Source: Massospora cicadina
Lineage: Eukaryota > Entomophthoromycota > Entomophthoromycetes > Entomophthorales > Entomophthoraceae
Direction of reading: 5' to 3'
Length of the DNA stretch: 64,000 nt
Assembly (NCBI GenBank): GCA_022478985.1
Contig: JAKSZP010007914.1
Location: 236,213 to 300,212 of the forward strand
A program made the translations under genes and the position numbers. The number at the start of each line of letters is the position of its first letter. Position 1 is the first letter of the stretch. Below are positions 1 to 12,678 of this stretch, piece by piece. The notes under the pieces are model-generated. The model worked only from the letters and a program-made list of their open reading frames with translations, was not told the origin of the DNA and did not search any database.

Positions 1-2103
1 CAAAAACTATAAATATTGGATTTCTTGGTTAAAATAAATTACGTTGTTTTCTATACTTCCATGCCATATTATTATTGCCATAGTTCAAAGGATCCTAGTG
101 AAGCAATATTCCATTATTACAACCGCTGGAGCTAATTTGACTCATAATCATTTTAGCCTTTAAAGAAAATAGCAATCAAAAATTGGATTTTCATAAACAT
201 GATCAGTAATTAATTTGAAGTGAGCCCCATATAAATAGAGTCAGAGATGTTTGATGGCCATTAGAAATTCCAGACATTCTCATATAACTACACTATAGTT
301 GTGTTCAACCTTAGATAAAGTTGTGTTGTAATTTGTAAAGGGATAATACACTAAATTTCCATTATGGTGGGATAGGATAGCCTCTATAGTAATATTATCA
401 ATATCAGCAAAACTTTAACGGTTTGTCAAAGTTGTGGTATATAATAACAGGAGAGTGTGTAAGAGCTATGCATAATAGATAAAAGGACTATTGCTTCTCT
501 TATTCCCACCAAAAAGAATTTTTCTTCTCTAGAAAAGGGATTAAGGGTTCAGATTATATGCAAAATGAGGATTGAATTGACAATAGTATCTGACCATTCC
601 TGGAAAAAATTGCGCATCTTGAAAGGGATCAGGTAGTGACACTTGGGAGATAGCCAAAACTTTATCATCTAATGGAGATATTTCTTCTTGACTTTCCTCA
701 AGCCCTAAAAAGTTCTTTTCATTTTAGAAGAAGGAACTTTTAGAGGGCTTTAGCATCAGTGAGGTTTGTTGTAGTTGCTTCAAAGCTTCCCTAAGATGAG
801 CTAGATGGGCAGTGAAAGTATGAAAGAAGAAGGTTAAGTCATCAAGATAGACTAACATGCATGATCATATCAAGTCCCTTATTAATTTATCTATCGCTAT
901 TTGGGAAGTATTAGGGCGTTGCATAAGCCCCTGAGACATTTGTGTAGGGAAAATAGACCTCCACTAGAGATAATGGCGCATTTTTGTTATCCTCAGGGGA
1001 TAGGTCAATCTACCAATCACTGCTTGCAAGAACCATTAACAAAATTAATTTTGATACTAACATTGGAATTTAGAGTCATCAAAACAGAATAGGGGTAACT
1101 ATACTTTCCGGTGATGAAATTTAATTAGTGATAGTCCATGACAACTTGATGACCTCAATCTTTTTTTAAGATTAACAGCAAAGGGAAAGCCCAAGGACTT
1201 ATAGATAATACCATTAATCCAGCTTCTATTAGTTGCGTTTTCATAAGAGCCACTTTTGCCTCAGCTACTTTAAACTTTTTGGTAACTCAGGCTTTGAATG
1301 AAGTATGATCTCTAGTTTCTACATTTTAAACCACACCAGAGATTTTCCTGTAATTGCCAGGTATATTATAGAATATATATTCATATACATCAATAAGGGC
1401 TCTTACATATTTTCATTAATCAAGAGTAAGAGTGTCCCCAATTTAACTTTAAACTAGGGAAGTTATAGTCAGCAGGTCATCCCTAAATCTTGTAGAGTGC
1501 AAAAACAGTTTACATCTGTAATACATTCAATAAGAAAGGGATTGATGTAGGCAATGACCACATTCCAAGGGACTTGAAAAACCTGGTTAGTTTAATTCCT
1601 AATAGAACAGAGATAGGCTTGTCATAAGCAGGATCCAAAAATCCTGAGGTAGATCAAAGCTCCCTTAATAGGAGTGGGATGTCTATATACTTCTAATAAA
1701 ATTTTGGGGAATGTGATTATAACTCAGGTCTCCACCACAACTTATGAACATGGAGGTATAATGAAGGAATTGGGGACATAAAGAGATATAACATCCTTGG
1801 CATTCACTGTGTTGGGGAAGCTTAATTTTTAAGCCTTAAAATTTGGTTTTCTATCTGACATATAGAAGTAGGATACTCAATGAGGCAGGTACGCTTCTTT
1901 TTGGTCCTTCTTTTTTGGGAGGTAGATCAAATACTAATGGTACCCAATATCCCAGAAGAGAGAAATATTGTTTCTTATAGTTAAATATACATTCAAACTC
2001 TCTCATTAGTTGGACTATGATGAATAATTCATAATTATTATTTTCTTAGGCAATAGCAGGGGAAGTAATAAGGAGCTTCCCAAATCTTTGAGGTAAGGCA
2101 GAG
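1..2103 (-). pseudogene. Old gypsy pol remnant (element J), RT region
   Basis: This is degenerate Ty3/gypsy pol on the minus strand. The reverse transcriptase block is recognisable at about 780-960: going down the minus strand there is a PQGL-like motif (about 930), then VYLDD followed by a phenylalanine-rich stretch and HLAHLREALK (about 800-870). Stops occur throughout. The RT motifs resemble those of elements A, E and F rather than B, C or K. Protease-side sequence should lie at 1300-2103, but I could not recognise a catalytic motif. The piece ends exactly at the 5-bp target duplication CAGAG of element F, so J probably resumes at 25026. The left end is cut by the window. Confidence 0.6.
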
Positions 2104-2944
2104 TGTTGGAGTTTTGTCCTACTTCAGATGATCTGGTTATTCTTCTTGGGTTAAAGTCGGAGTTACAAACGCCTATTATTTGAGGACAATAGGCCAGTTG
2201 GGGATCGTTATTAAACGTATAAACTCCATAGAGATAAGACTTTGAGTTATATTTACCTGTTGTTTACTTGTACAATGGCTTTCTGCCCTGATCTTCCTGA
2301 TCGCAAGTAATTCCTTGACTTAATGCAAATGTAAAGTATTAAATACAAAAAGCTTGTATGTTTTAAACTACCAAAATATTATTGGACAAAAGATTATTGC
2401 TTTATTTTTATATTAGAGAATAATTTAAAGGGTTTGAATTTCCCACATCTGAAACCATGACACCCCAACTTGCATTACCATCTAATCTGCAGTTAGCGGT
2501 GCAAGTTTTCAGAGTATCTATAATACATTAGGCGTCCTGATGTAACCCAGCTCAGCTCCATGGTCATTGTCTCAATAGCACAATTACTTCAAGACAGCGT
2601 TTCTTCTGACGCGTCTGACAATAGCTAGACCATTACTCCTCTCATGCAACAGTACATACCAAGGAAGTTTATACTACTAACTAGTAATTAATTTGATCAT
2701 AGCTCAATCAACAATATAACTAATTTTGACATGGCCAACAAAGCTCACGATCCTGGGTCATTAAGGTGAATATGATGTGGTGGAGCTTCTAGGCCGCAAC
2801 TCCTAAGTTTAATATGTACTTATGATACTTTAAGTCCTGAATCGCTAATATGTTTGACATGAGATATAATAAATTAGGCTTAAGCTTATATTATTTCTAC
2901 TATTAAATCTACCCAACAATTCATGTCCAGTCAACCATTCAACA
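2104..2944 (-). repeat. 3' LTR of element F
   Basis: It begins TGTTGGAG and ends CAACA, and matches 24187-25025 over its full length with scattered substitutions. The 5 bases before it are CAGAG. A 61-codon open frame at 2845-3030 lies across its end and looks fortuitous. Confidence 0.85.
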
Positions 2945-3314
2945 GTCCTAACACCTTGAATGTATATAGGCGGAGGATATTTTTCCTTCTTGATCATGAT
3001 ATAAAATTGTTCACAATCCTCCAAGTGCAATTGCTACCTTAGTAGCCTTTCTGCCCAGGATAGACAAGTCTTTCTAAGTCTCAGTTCTTCCATGCGGCGC
3101 GCTATGGTCAATTCAGGCGTTCTGCCTTCCTTTCTCAGGTTAGTTCAACTAGTTATGCTTCAATGGTCATTATAGGCTCGTCTTCCAGGACATCCTCAAC
3201 TCCATCAGAACTCAGCAAACCCAAATCAGTCCCTTTAGTTTTGAGTTCATTTCATAGAGTTTCCCAATGGATCAAACATGATCCTCCTTTAGCTGCCTTA
3301 ATAAATCTTCATGA
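2945..3314. other. F 3' internal tail, no recognisable gene
   Basis: This is sequence between the 3' LTR of F and an inserted plus-strand LTR. I see no conserved domain and no clear polypurine tract beside the LTR, so the end of F is eroded here. Confidence 0.4.
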
Positions 3315-4206
3315 TGTCATGGCTTGATGGAAGGATTGAGGGGACTAACTGTAAGGATAGATCAGGTCTTCAGGAGGCAAAAAGGTCAAGTTAGCAGGCC
3401 TTCCTGACCTCAAACATACACTGGACCAACGTTGGGTTCAGGCCAGATATGCTCAAGTTGGTCTAGAGGATGTGCGTGATGCATGTCCCTGCGTTACAGC
3501 AAGGGCGTTAAAATGCACTAGCTATCTTCTTAACAGTGAAGGTTTGGTTTAGTTGCTCAGAGAATGAAGGTTCAAAACCCATAAATTTTTCACCATTGCC
3601 AAATTGGGTCGACTTGGCCTGCAATCAATAACATGAGCTTGGTCAATCTCAATCTAAAGTACCCTGGTTAATGGTAGGGTGCACTAATTGAATCGCTTAG
3701 GCTTGGTACCATTTTCTCTGATCAACAACTCACCACCCATTGCTTAAAGTTTGGTTCTTGAGATCAACTTTCCTTGTTGTTTGTCTTCCTTAATAAAATT
3801 TCCCTATTAGTTTATGTTTTTAAAACATGGTTCCTTGCGAACCTGTGCGCAGACCTTTTAAGGAGATCTCTAACAAAGTCGGCCATTTTACTTGCACTAA
3901 ATTTTCTACTGTATCTGGTACAATGCTGGCCCCCCTGGCCTCCTCCAGACTGAGGAACCCAAGCACTCCAGCACCAATTTCCACTCGGGTTTGAACTCCC
4001 CTTTGGAATCCAACCAAGTGGTGCTTTTATTGTTTACCAAATACTATACACCGCATTGTACACCCTTTCCCTGGGTTACTTTAGCCCTGTCACCCTCTGC
4101 GGTGCCCTGTTTACCATACTCCTAATGACTGGTTCCCTGGCGGTGTGGCTGTGCATCTTGCACTACCTCTCTGGGAAGGGGATAGTTACAGATTTAAAAA
4201 CTGACA
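3315..4206 (+). repeat. LTR of the B/C/D family, plus orientation
   Basis: It starts TGTCATGG and ends CTGACA, like the LTRs of elements B, C and D. U3 contains the family-typical block that encodes LKCTSYLLNSEG-like residues (about 3508-3550). The 3' part encodes the hydrophobic leader listed separately. Flanks are CATGA and AATGT, which is not a convincing target duplication. It may therefore be the 5' LTR of a truncated plus-strand element that continues to about 5130 rather than a true solo LTR. Confidence 0.7.
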
Positions 4207-4379
4207 AATGTCCAAAGCCTCCCAGAATAAAGAAATTTTCATTCAGCATCAATTTTGATCAGATAGTGATCTTCTTCCTGACTTCCTTTTTTCACTGCTT
4301 CGAGTCTTCCTATTCTATAGCCTTATTTCTTCCCTTCAGGCGGGATCTGTTCCTATTTCAGGTTTTGCTGTCAATTTAA
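4056..4379 (+). CDS. LTR-encoded hydrophobic Gag leader reading out of the LTR
   Basis: This open frame of 107 codons starts inside the LTR and runs across its end at 4206 into the internal region. It carries the family signature TLCGALF followed by a hydrophobic, membrane-like segment (about residues 14-45), then HYLSGKG and VTDLKT at the LTR end. The same arrangement is seen in the LTRs of B, C and D, where the end reads RVIDTLLT. I infer that it is the N-terminal part of Gag made from an mRNA that starts in the LTR. This copy is old, and the frame beyond the LTR is not obviously conserved. Confidence 0.5.
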   Translation: MYTLSLGYFSPVTLCGALFTILLMTGSLAVWLCILHYLSGKGIVTDLKTDKCPKPPRIKKFSFSINFDQIVIFFLTSFFHCFESSYSIALFLPFRRDLFLFQVLLSI

Positions 4380-5130
4380 TGTCTGAACTCAGGGGAAGCC
4401 TACATGAACTCTGTACTTGCATCTGAGCCTGGGGTTGCTCCATTCAATCCATTTGAAGCCAACCAGGCTCTACTCTTTGCTAAGTCTGTCTCTAGGATTT
4501 GGTGCCCTGCAAAGACAGTTCACAACAATATTCATTCTCCATTGGGCCTAAAGAATCATGCTTTGAAAGATCGTTGTATCCTTCTGATCTACCACGCGCT
4601 TTACAAAAGCCTGTTGAAAGAGCTTCCTGAAACGTATATTCCCCAGATGTCCCTACTTGGCACGTGAGTTTGCTTCCCACCAGCAACCTTTTCCATGGAG
4701 ACCATGCCCAACATGCGCAGAGTTTTAGATGAAGCTTGCTTGAAAATGTTTTGAGAAAAAGTGTTTCTTTTCCTGGTGTATCCTTATCTCAAAAGCCTTC
4801 TTGCCAGTTGTATTTTTCTTACTGAGGCTTTCTCCCAGAGTTTAACCTCTCTCGCCTGTTCTAATTAATTTCAAAGGCCGCATCCCCTGGTTCTATGGCC
4901 CTACCTTAGTTGAGCAGGCCAGCATGCCTGGTGATGAGTCTTCTTAGGTTTAGCTCATCTCCAACAGGGTCTTGATAGTCAGGACTTATACAAGGTTCGC
5001 ATTTCTCCTCCAGTCACTCTTCTTTAGGCTATACCCATGCAATTTCACTCTCCTCCCCCTCCTAAAGAAGGTGCCTCCAGCTCCACTAATGTTGGAGCAT
5101 CTGAAAATACAAATAAACTTGCTTATTTCT
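4380..5130 (+). other. Possible gag remnant of a truncated plus-strand element
   Basis: A plus-strand frame at 4404-4667 (87 codons) follows the LTR at 3315-4206, and looser open sequence continues to about 5100. I do not recognise a domain. Its position downstream of an LTR in the same orientation suggests gag of a truncated element. The overlapping minus-strand frame at 4492-4686 looks like a shadow. Confidence 0.3.
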
Positions 5131-5396
5131 TAATTTTTAATGTTTCTTCCTGTGTTTACAACACTTAATATATTTATTATTTTTATTACATGTTTTTTTC
5201 TTGGATTTTTTTTACTTTTTACTTTCATTTTCCATTTATTTTTATTTTTTCCTTTTTATTCCTTATGGTACAGATGAAGGAACTTAGCGTGAACTCAATT
5301 TGCAACCCATCCACCTTGATCCTTGATGGTTTATAAGTCTCAGATGATTTATCCAATACAATGAATGGACTTTTCCAAAGCAAGGCCGTTGAAAAA
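5131..5396 (-). pseudogene. AT-rich stretch and integrase C-terminal tail of F
   Basis: Bases 5150-5270 are rich in T/A runs with no gene. Bases 5280-5396 resemble the integrase tail of element A (6290-6410), in the part that precedes the glycine-proline-phenylalanine region. When element A is removed, the reading rejoins sequence at 18064, which supports F having been continuous here. Confidence 0.5.
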
Positions 5397-5963
5397 GTGG
5401 TCACTGCACAAGTTCACGAGGGTATTCCTAACTTAATATGTTCCCTGTATGATGACATGGAACACAAATGTGAGGATATAATGGTTCAGCTGACACATGA
5501 TCGTTGCTCATTTAATATCTGGGCACTTCCATCCTAATTTAACTACAAACCAATTACTAGTAAAAGCTAGTATACATGGAACAAGATTCTGCACGGAAAT
5601 AATATAATACATACATTTTATTTCTGGCATTTAAGTGCCATCAACTAGAATTGTCGGCATTCATTGCTTGGGGAATAGCTTTCGCTCATTGACCTGCAGC
5701 TTTGGCCTGCCATTTGGTCAGAACTTCCTTTGACTTGATTTCCCAGGCTAGGCAATCCTGCCCTTGAGTTGGTAAACTATTGGGTATAATTCCCAACAGT
5801 TAGGAAGTCTGAATCATTTAAATAATCATATATATTAACTTGGGGCTCCTTCTCTTGGGAGCCTACAACCATCAATGCTAGTACCAATATTGAGAATTTT
5901 CCTCAACCTATCCACTGTATTGGAACACAGTGGTAAAAGCATAATCTAATTAAACTTCCAACA
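5397..5963 (-). repeat. 3' LTR of element A
   Basis: It matches 11608-11853 joined to 17725-18058. The first base of the expected TG is C here, and it ends CAACA. A polypurine tract lies just inside, on the minus strand, at 5964-5975 (AATTGGGGGATG). Confidence 0.8.
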
Positions 5964-8740
5964 CATCCCCCAATTAACCAGATTGCCTCTCCCAACATGT
6001 CTACTGACGTAATTACCTTCGTCCAATACCCCCACAGCCAAGAGGTTGTGGAAACTTAAACAGTGATATAGTCAAAAATAAAACAGAATAGCGACAGTTG
6101 TACAGATAGATAATAAAAATATTACAACGTCAAAAACTAAAAACTGATTGGTAATTATTGATGAAATCACGCAGCTTAGGCCCATGTCATAAAACAATTA
6201 ATCAAACATTAAAATAGGAGTAACCTGGCCAAAAAATCATTAGAATAACTTAACTTTTTGGTTGGTTATTAGCATGCTCATAAGAATTTAGCATGAACTC
6301 AATTCACAATCCAACCATCAGAGGAGTCTTTAATTGTAGAGGCGTCTAAACCCAACTTAATGATGACTTTGAAGGGACCAATCCATAGCTGATACAACTT
6401 GTTATGGCGGCCAAACCCATAAGTATCACAATAATTAACCCAATCACCAATAATAAAAATCGTAAGAACTGTCATTACATATCTTCATATTCTTCAGCCT
6501 TAAGTTTCCGGTTGTTAGTTTTAGCATAGGCCAAAAAGTAACCTGATCATGTTTTTCATCAAGTTCTCTAGATATTGGATAAAGGTCATTGATGATCTTG
6601 GCTCCATTTCAGAATATAAAATCTGGGGAAACCCCAGCCTGACACCCAAAAACAACTCAAAAGGGTATATCTCCATTGACAAATGGTAACTAAAAATATA
6701 GGAAAAAGTTGCCATCAATTAAATATTACCCAACTGGAAAATTTCCAGAAACTAGCTATTTCAGAGTTTTAGCCAGGGTCCCATTTACTTGTTCAACCAT
6801 CCCATTGATCTCTGGATGGTAGGGCATCATCAGTACTCCCTGAATTCACATGAGTTCGTTTATTTAGGGATGATGTGGGTGTCAAAGTTTCTGCCATTGT
6901 TTATTAAGATAACCTGAGGGCAGTCATTCTGATAAAGTAACTGCTCCATGTTGAACTTGGCAGTACTGCTGGTATCAACTTTAGCAATAGCCTGCATTTT
7001 TACCCAACGAGTTAGGTGGTCAATGGCTACAACAATGTATTGACTCTTCCTCAGTACTTAGGGTTAACGGCCCTACAACATCAATAGATACAGTATGCCA
7101 TGCAAACCCAGGATTTACTAGCCAAAATATTGTAGCTTTATTATAATTCTTGTGCACTTGACAGCTAGTGCAACAACCAAAGTGTTCAGCGACATCAAAA
7201 AAAGGATTTCCAATGATGTTTCTGCTAACCCTGTTTCATTGTCTTCCATAGGCCCATGACCAGTCACCTTATGAGCCATGGTAATAATCACAGTACGGTC
7301 AGAGAGTCTTAGATACAATAGGACATTGTACCCTAAAGTTTTGAATAACTGTCCTTTGATAACCTACATACTCTACATTGCTTTGGTGAGGGCCTGCTGA
7401 ATACCAGGTGGCTGGTCTTCAGTATCAAAGCTGAGAATCTTTTCATACAACGCATCAGCTTCATTATGCAAGACAAAAACAGAGGGTAAGCGCAACATCC
7501 CGTTGGCATTTTAATGTGTTGTCTCTATGAAGTGTAGAATTTTTAGTCATACGCTTGCAACTTAAGAGCCCATTGGGCCAACCTCCCTTCAGGCTCTTTG
7601 AGGTTGTGCAGCCATTATAGCAAAGAGTAATTGGTCACCACAGTAAGGTGGACCCTGTAAATATATACCTAAAACTGCTTACAGGCGTATATTACTGCAA
7701 GACATACCCTCTTGGTTACAGTATAGCTGCACTCCTGCTTACTCAGAGTTTGACTTGCATAAGAGACCAGGTGCTCTTCGCCAAATTTGTCTTCCTGACC
7801 CAAAATGGCACCAATTGCCGTCAATGATGCATCAGTTTGAATAATGAACTGTCAATCAAGGTTGGGATACTGAAATTTGGTTCCATCATCAGGCATGTCC
7901 TAAGGCTGTCAAATGAGTCCTGAGCCTCCTTATTCCAGACAGACCCCTTCTTGGAATCCTTTAACAACTGGAAAAGAGGTTTGGCAATGGAAGAAAAACT
8001 CTTGATAAAGCAGCGATAATAGTCAACATCCCTAAAAATACCTGCACATCACAAAATACATTGAGTGGAGCATGGTTTGAATCTCCTCAACCTTTGGTTT
8101 TTGGGGGCGTAGCCCATTAGTCTCAACAACAAACCTCTGATATTTAATCTCATTTTTTAAAAATGGAAATTCTGAGGTTTAATTTAAGATTCACCATGGC
8201 TAGACGTTTGAAGACCTCTTATAGATGCTTAAGATGATCTTTGAAGGTGAGGCTAAAGACATTTATGTCATTGAGATAAGCAAGCATGCATGACAACTTC
8301 AAATCACCTAGCACTGTATCCATAGTGCGCTGAAACGTCACTGGCGCATTACAAAGACCTTGGGGCATGCGCATCAGCTGATATGGCCCATTGCCAGTGA
8401 TCATAGCGCATTTTTCCTGGTCTTCCCTAGTAAGGTCAATTCTCTAAGATCTAGATATTAGATTCATAGCCCAAAAATAATTAAGCTCCTCCTAAACGAT
8501 CTAGAGCGTTGTCATTCTGCAGAAGGGGGTAGTTTATTTTAATTATTTTGTTCAACCAACAATAATCTATAATAACCCAGTTGGTACCATCCTTCTTTTT
8601 AAAGTTATTATTGGACTGATCCAAGGGCTTTAGGGTGGAACCAGCAACCCATGGTCGAGTAGCTTAGTAACTTCATAGGTAATTATGACCTCACTATCTT
8701 ACAAAATGGCGAATAATTTGCATCCAAATCAGCGGTTGAT
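5964..8740 (-). pseudogene. Element A pol: RT, RNase H and integrase remnants
   Basis: This is minus-strand pol of element A. The RT part is clearest at 8219-8404, with MPQGLCNAPVTFQ and then LAYLNDINVFS, where the catalytic YxDD box reads YLND. RNase H-like sequence follows at about 7520-8200 and integrase at about 6290-7500, including a line corresponding to the core near 6790-7090. Frames change often and stops are common, so no functional protein can be made. The domain order fits Ty3/gypsy. Confidence 0.65.
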
Positions 8741-9480
8741 CCCTGACGTCAACCTTGTGACCTATATTTTGGCGCACCCCAAATCATACTCATTTTATGA
8801 AAGCACTCCAGAATATCATTTAAATAATTTTAGGATGTGATCCTTTTGTTCTTCTGAGATCCCTATTAGTTGGTCTAATTAAATACAGCAAGGGTTACTG
8901 GTGATCCAGTCTCTTAGGTAACCCTATCTCATTCAACTTCTTAAAATCATGGAAAGACAAGAGTTCAGTGGTGAGACAAGATGAACGAAGGCCACTATTT
9001 GTTTTTTAATCTGTATTGCCCTATCCAGGAGGTTAGCTACCAGTACCTTGATTATGACATGTCTGGAGATTATAATTCCATATGCTATTTAGGGTTCAAT
9101 TCAGCCTTTTTCCCAGGGTGCATGAATTTCACCATACAGATAGTCATGAAATATTTAAGGTAAGCCTGGTCCCAATAATGCACTGTTACTTGGACTTTAC
9201 AACCATCAGCGCTCATACCACAAAAGGAATCCCCAACTTTTTCAACTTGAGCCGGTGGCAGCCAGGAACGTTTGCCAACCTGTTGAAACATGATAGGAAC
9301 AATCCCGTCTGCATAGATCAAGCTAATGTAGTCATTCTTCTTAGTTGGAGATGGTTCCCCTTTTTGGTGGTAGAACAACGGCAAGGTTTGTCCCAAAATT
9401 ATGAGGAGACTAGGCTTAGAAAGTCACATCAGACCCTATGCTGCCGCATAAAATTGGTGGTGATTAATATTTTATAATTC
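8741..9480 (-). pseudogene. Element A protease and protease-RT linker remnant
   Basis: A minus-strand open frame at 9085-9396 (103 codons) lies where protease should be in element A, between gag and RT. It contains a line corresponding to the region around the aspartic protease, but I cannot point to an intact D-T/S-G triad. Plus-strand open frames over the same bases (8981-9477) have no family match that I recognise and are treated as shadows. Confidence 0.4.
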
Positions 9481-10380
9481 TGGTTGAGCAGAACGATGGC
9501 CAGGGTGGTTACAAGAAGGAGCTGAATTATAAATGCAAGGCGCTATAGGCACCTTGAGAGTTATTGGTATGCAGGTCAGCCTTCCCATAGACTTTATTAT
9601 GGTCTACATTAAAGGCAAGCTTTACCAGTTTAACAAGTCTCATAAAGACAATAAAAGTCAGAGCCCCACTATTGATGATAGCTTGAACTTGTACTCAATT
9701 CACCCAAAATCAGCAAAAGTGCAATCAGAATAGGAAGAACTATTGTTTACTTAACAAATGGTGGCATCTTTTGCCGACTCAAAATATTGGAAAGCTGTTC
9801 AGCTACCTCAGGAAATCTTTCTTTTATGGTAGCCATGTGGATCAAAACATTGAAAATTAGACAATGGCCTATCAGCTTCCATCTGCGTTTCCAGGAGGTG
9901 TTGCTTATTCAAATAGGGACGTGCTACTTTTTGATCATTTCAGGATCAGGGGGCCCTCATTTTGAGCAGGTGACTGCAAAAAAATGATCAAGGGGGAGCT
10001 TGAATGAAGGTGGAGGTAGACTGTTCCACCTCTACTCCACCCAATTTTTCCTGCGACAAAAATTGTTCATCAGTGGGGAAAACCACGTTAATTCTATGGG
10101 TTTGGTATGACAGGACTTTGTTATATAACCATATTTCCCGCACTTATAACATATGGCCTGGTTCTTCATAATGCTCTTGTGAGTTTTTCAAACAAACTTA
10201 CTTGACCCTTGGGATTTGTCCTCACTCATTCTTTCTTGGGGGTTTCCCATCATAACTCTTAGGAGCAGAGTTAGCTGTGCGAAAATACATACATGGGGCA
10301 TTGAAGGTTGCCCCACAAACAAGCAAAAATTTGACCATTTAAGCTGTTTTTGTATCCGCAGTCAGCATGAGAATCATCAC
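9481..10380 (-). other. Element A, gag to protease interval, no clear domain
   Basis: Degenerate minus-strand sequence between the gag block and the protease region. A cysteine-containing segment near 10110-10190 could be the eroded zinc knuckle expected here, but the residues are not clear enough to claim it. Confidence 0.35.
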
Positions 10381-11528
10381 CTAATTAAGCTCCTTGCGTC
10401 CTTGCAGCGCTGCCTTCATGGTGGTCTGCGCATCAAAATAGGTTAACACCACTACACCAGTAAGGTTCTGTGCTTCCTGATAGAAGCAACTGATGAAGGC
10501 TTCAATAGGCTCATCTCTTTGGAATTGAATGCTGAGGAACTCCTGCTTATGGCTGTCAAGGTGCTCCATAGTGAAAAACTCCTTACAATCGCCACATTTG
10601 CTTATGCATAGGACCATTTTATGGAAGCTAACCGAGGTGGAATGATATTTTGGCCTGCAGTGTCAAGACAGTTTACAACGGTGACTGCCTTCTGGTAATC
10701 CCCATACTCCATAGCCATCTTGAACAACTTGAAGAATTGCATGATATTTTTCCGTTGAAATCCCGGTCAGTTTGGGAGTTTTTTGAAACTTCAAAGCCTT
10801 AGGGGATTGGCTGCCAACTTTTGAATGCCATCCAACTGTTTGCACTGAGGAGATTGAGCGCCGTACAGGGTAAGCTGCCATGATTTTCTTATCCTTCTGT
10901 AATGTGCCTCGACTAGATTCCATGAAGCTGTTATCCACAGATGAGGAGCTTTTCTAAATCAAAAATGGATCCGCCGTTGGAACCCTTGGTGCTGCAGCCA
11001 GTGTTCATATTAACTTGGATACCTGATCAACGATGGGTTTTCCCACTTCTTATAGCTAGACTTCCACGCCTTCAACTTTAGGTACTTCCAACGTAGTTCC
11101 TCCAGGTTCTTGGTCAGCCATTGGACTTAGTCAGTATTATTGTCTGTGGTTTTTACTAACATCATAGCTTGATCCTGCTCCTCAATCATGTCTGAGCCCT
11201 GATTCGTCAAAATCCCCTCAATCATGGCAACTTGGCCCGTTAGTTCCTCTCCTTGCTTATGGTATATGGAATCCAACGCTGTAAATTTGAGTCCCAACAG
11301 TTTGGTCCAGATTTTTTTAAACTCAGCTTGGTTTTGAATCTGCATGTCGCTGACTAACTCATTTAACTTTGCAACCTCATCTTTAGCATCTTTATGCTGC
11401 TTTAGGAGGTAGTGGATGGACTCATACATTTTCACGGCTGAATCCATCCCCACATATTCTAGATCTGCAATTTTATGAGGGAGCTCAGCACGCTTCAACC
11501 TCAACTTGGCCCTCCCTTTATTTCTCAC
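10381..11528 (-). pseudogene. Element A gag remnant
   Basis: There are three minus-strand open blocks at 11127-11528 (133 codons), 10663-10938 and 10381-10617. The first begins about 65 bases inside the primer binding site, is charged and has a coiled-coil-like helical composition (KMYESIHYLLKQHKDAKDE). The last resembles a retrotransposon Gag core, with a DSHKQEFLSIQFQRDEPIEA segment. The blocks are in different frames, so the gene is broken. Position next to the 5' LTR and order before protease and RT support Gag. Confidence 0.6.
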
Positions 11529-11591
11529 AAATTGCCCGCTAATTTCGTCTTAACTAAATAACTTATATATGAAGTCGGCCCAGAAAACCCA

Positions 11592-11605
11592 TGTAGTGAG
11601 CACCA
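11592..11605 (-). other. Primer binding site of element A
   Basis: On the minus strand this reads TGGTGCTCACTACA, two bases inside the 5' LTR. The same 14 bases lie at the corresponding place in element E (55175-55188), and element F has TGGCGCTCA. A start in TGG fits pairing with a tRNA 3' CCA end. The tRNA would end TGTAGTGAGCACCA; I cannot say which amino acid it carries. Confidence 0.75.
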
Positions 11606-11607
11606 CT

Positions 11608-11853
11608 TGTTGAAAAGTGGTCACTACACAGGTTCACGAGGGTATTCTAACTTAATATGTTCCATGTATGTTGACAGGGAACACAAATGTGAGGATATAA
11701 TGGTTCAGCTGGCACATGATCGTTACTCATTTGATATCTAGGCACTTCCATCCTAATTTAACTACAAACCAATTACTAGTAAAAGCTAGTATACTTGGAA
11801 TAAGATACTTTTATTAAGAAAATAATAGCATACATATATTTAATTTTGGCATT
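11608..11853 (-). repeat. 5' LTR of element A, U5-side part
   Basis: It starts TGTTGAAAAG and matches 5397-5640. It is interrupted by element K at 11854; the rest of the LTR is at 17725-18058. Confidence 0.8.
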
Positions 11854-12678
11854 TGTAACGCACTGGCTCCTTCCAATGAGCCACGAATGAGTTGGGCAAC
11901 AGGATCCATGTTACAGACCATAGGGCTGACAGGGCTCCTGATACTACTCTCCTTGTGCGCGCGCTACAAGATTGGACAAGCACCCCCTGGAAGACAGTTG
12001 CAAATATACTTAACCCCAGCAACATGCCTTGACTTCAAGACAAGGTATAAAGGGAGGCAATAGCTCTCCCAAGCTCACTCTCAAAGTCCAATTCTTGTTG
12101 ATTCAAGCCAAACATGGCTGCAGTTAGGCAATATTTAAGAATAAACTCAAAGTATAAATATATGAATTTTAAGTTCTTTTATTTAATATTGGCCAGGTCG
12201 ATAGAAAACAGAACTGAGAAGCCTCCAGATCCCAGTTCCTTCCCTATATACACATGCTACAAGCTAATATAAAATATAACACAAGCTTATGGTGCTAATC
12301 TGACTAATGCTTGGTGTAAACCTTACAGCAGGATCGCGGAATCCTCACTCAATGGTTCTGTGCCAGTTCCGATTCTCAACAGTTCTGCACCAGTTCCATT
12401 TCGAATCTCAAACGAACCCGCGAAACTTCCAAGCACCTGTTCCATTCCATTCTTGATTCGAATCCAAATTGAATCTCGAAACTCCCCATTTTACCTGATT
12501 CTCGTTTTTCCTCGACTTGGACGCCCATCTGGCTCCTTGGCCTACTCCAAGCTCCTGCCCCTTAGGCGTCCCTGCCAGGACCAACTCCCCCTCCTCCTCC
12601 ATACATCCAGACACAGCCTGCCCTGTCTTACCAAAGATCAGGGCAATGTGATGCTGAGGATAAACCTCAACCGTCACA
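11854..12678 (-). repeat. 3' LTR of element K
   Basis: It starts TGTAACGCAC and ends CCGTCACA on the plus strand, and is nearly identical to 16901-17724. A 61-codon frame at 11840-12025 is the copy of the Gag N-terminus that the 5' LTR encodes; here it ends shortly outside the LTR. An 89-codon frame at 12408-12677 is the U3 open frame also present in the other LTR. Confidence 0.92.

Noticed and set aside
5150..5270. T-rich stretch that might be a poly-A tail of a LINE on the minus strand
   Set aside because: The runs are mixed T/A with no LINE coding and no matching duplication beside it.
8981..9477. Plus-strand frames of 60 and 131 codons in element A
   Set aside because: No family match; they overlap the expected protease region of A on the other strand.
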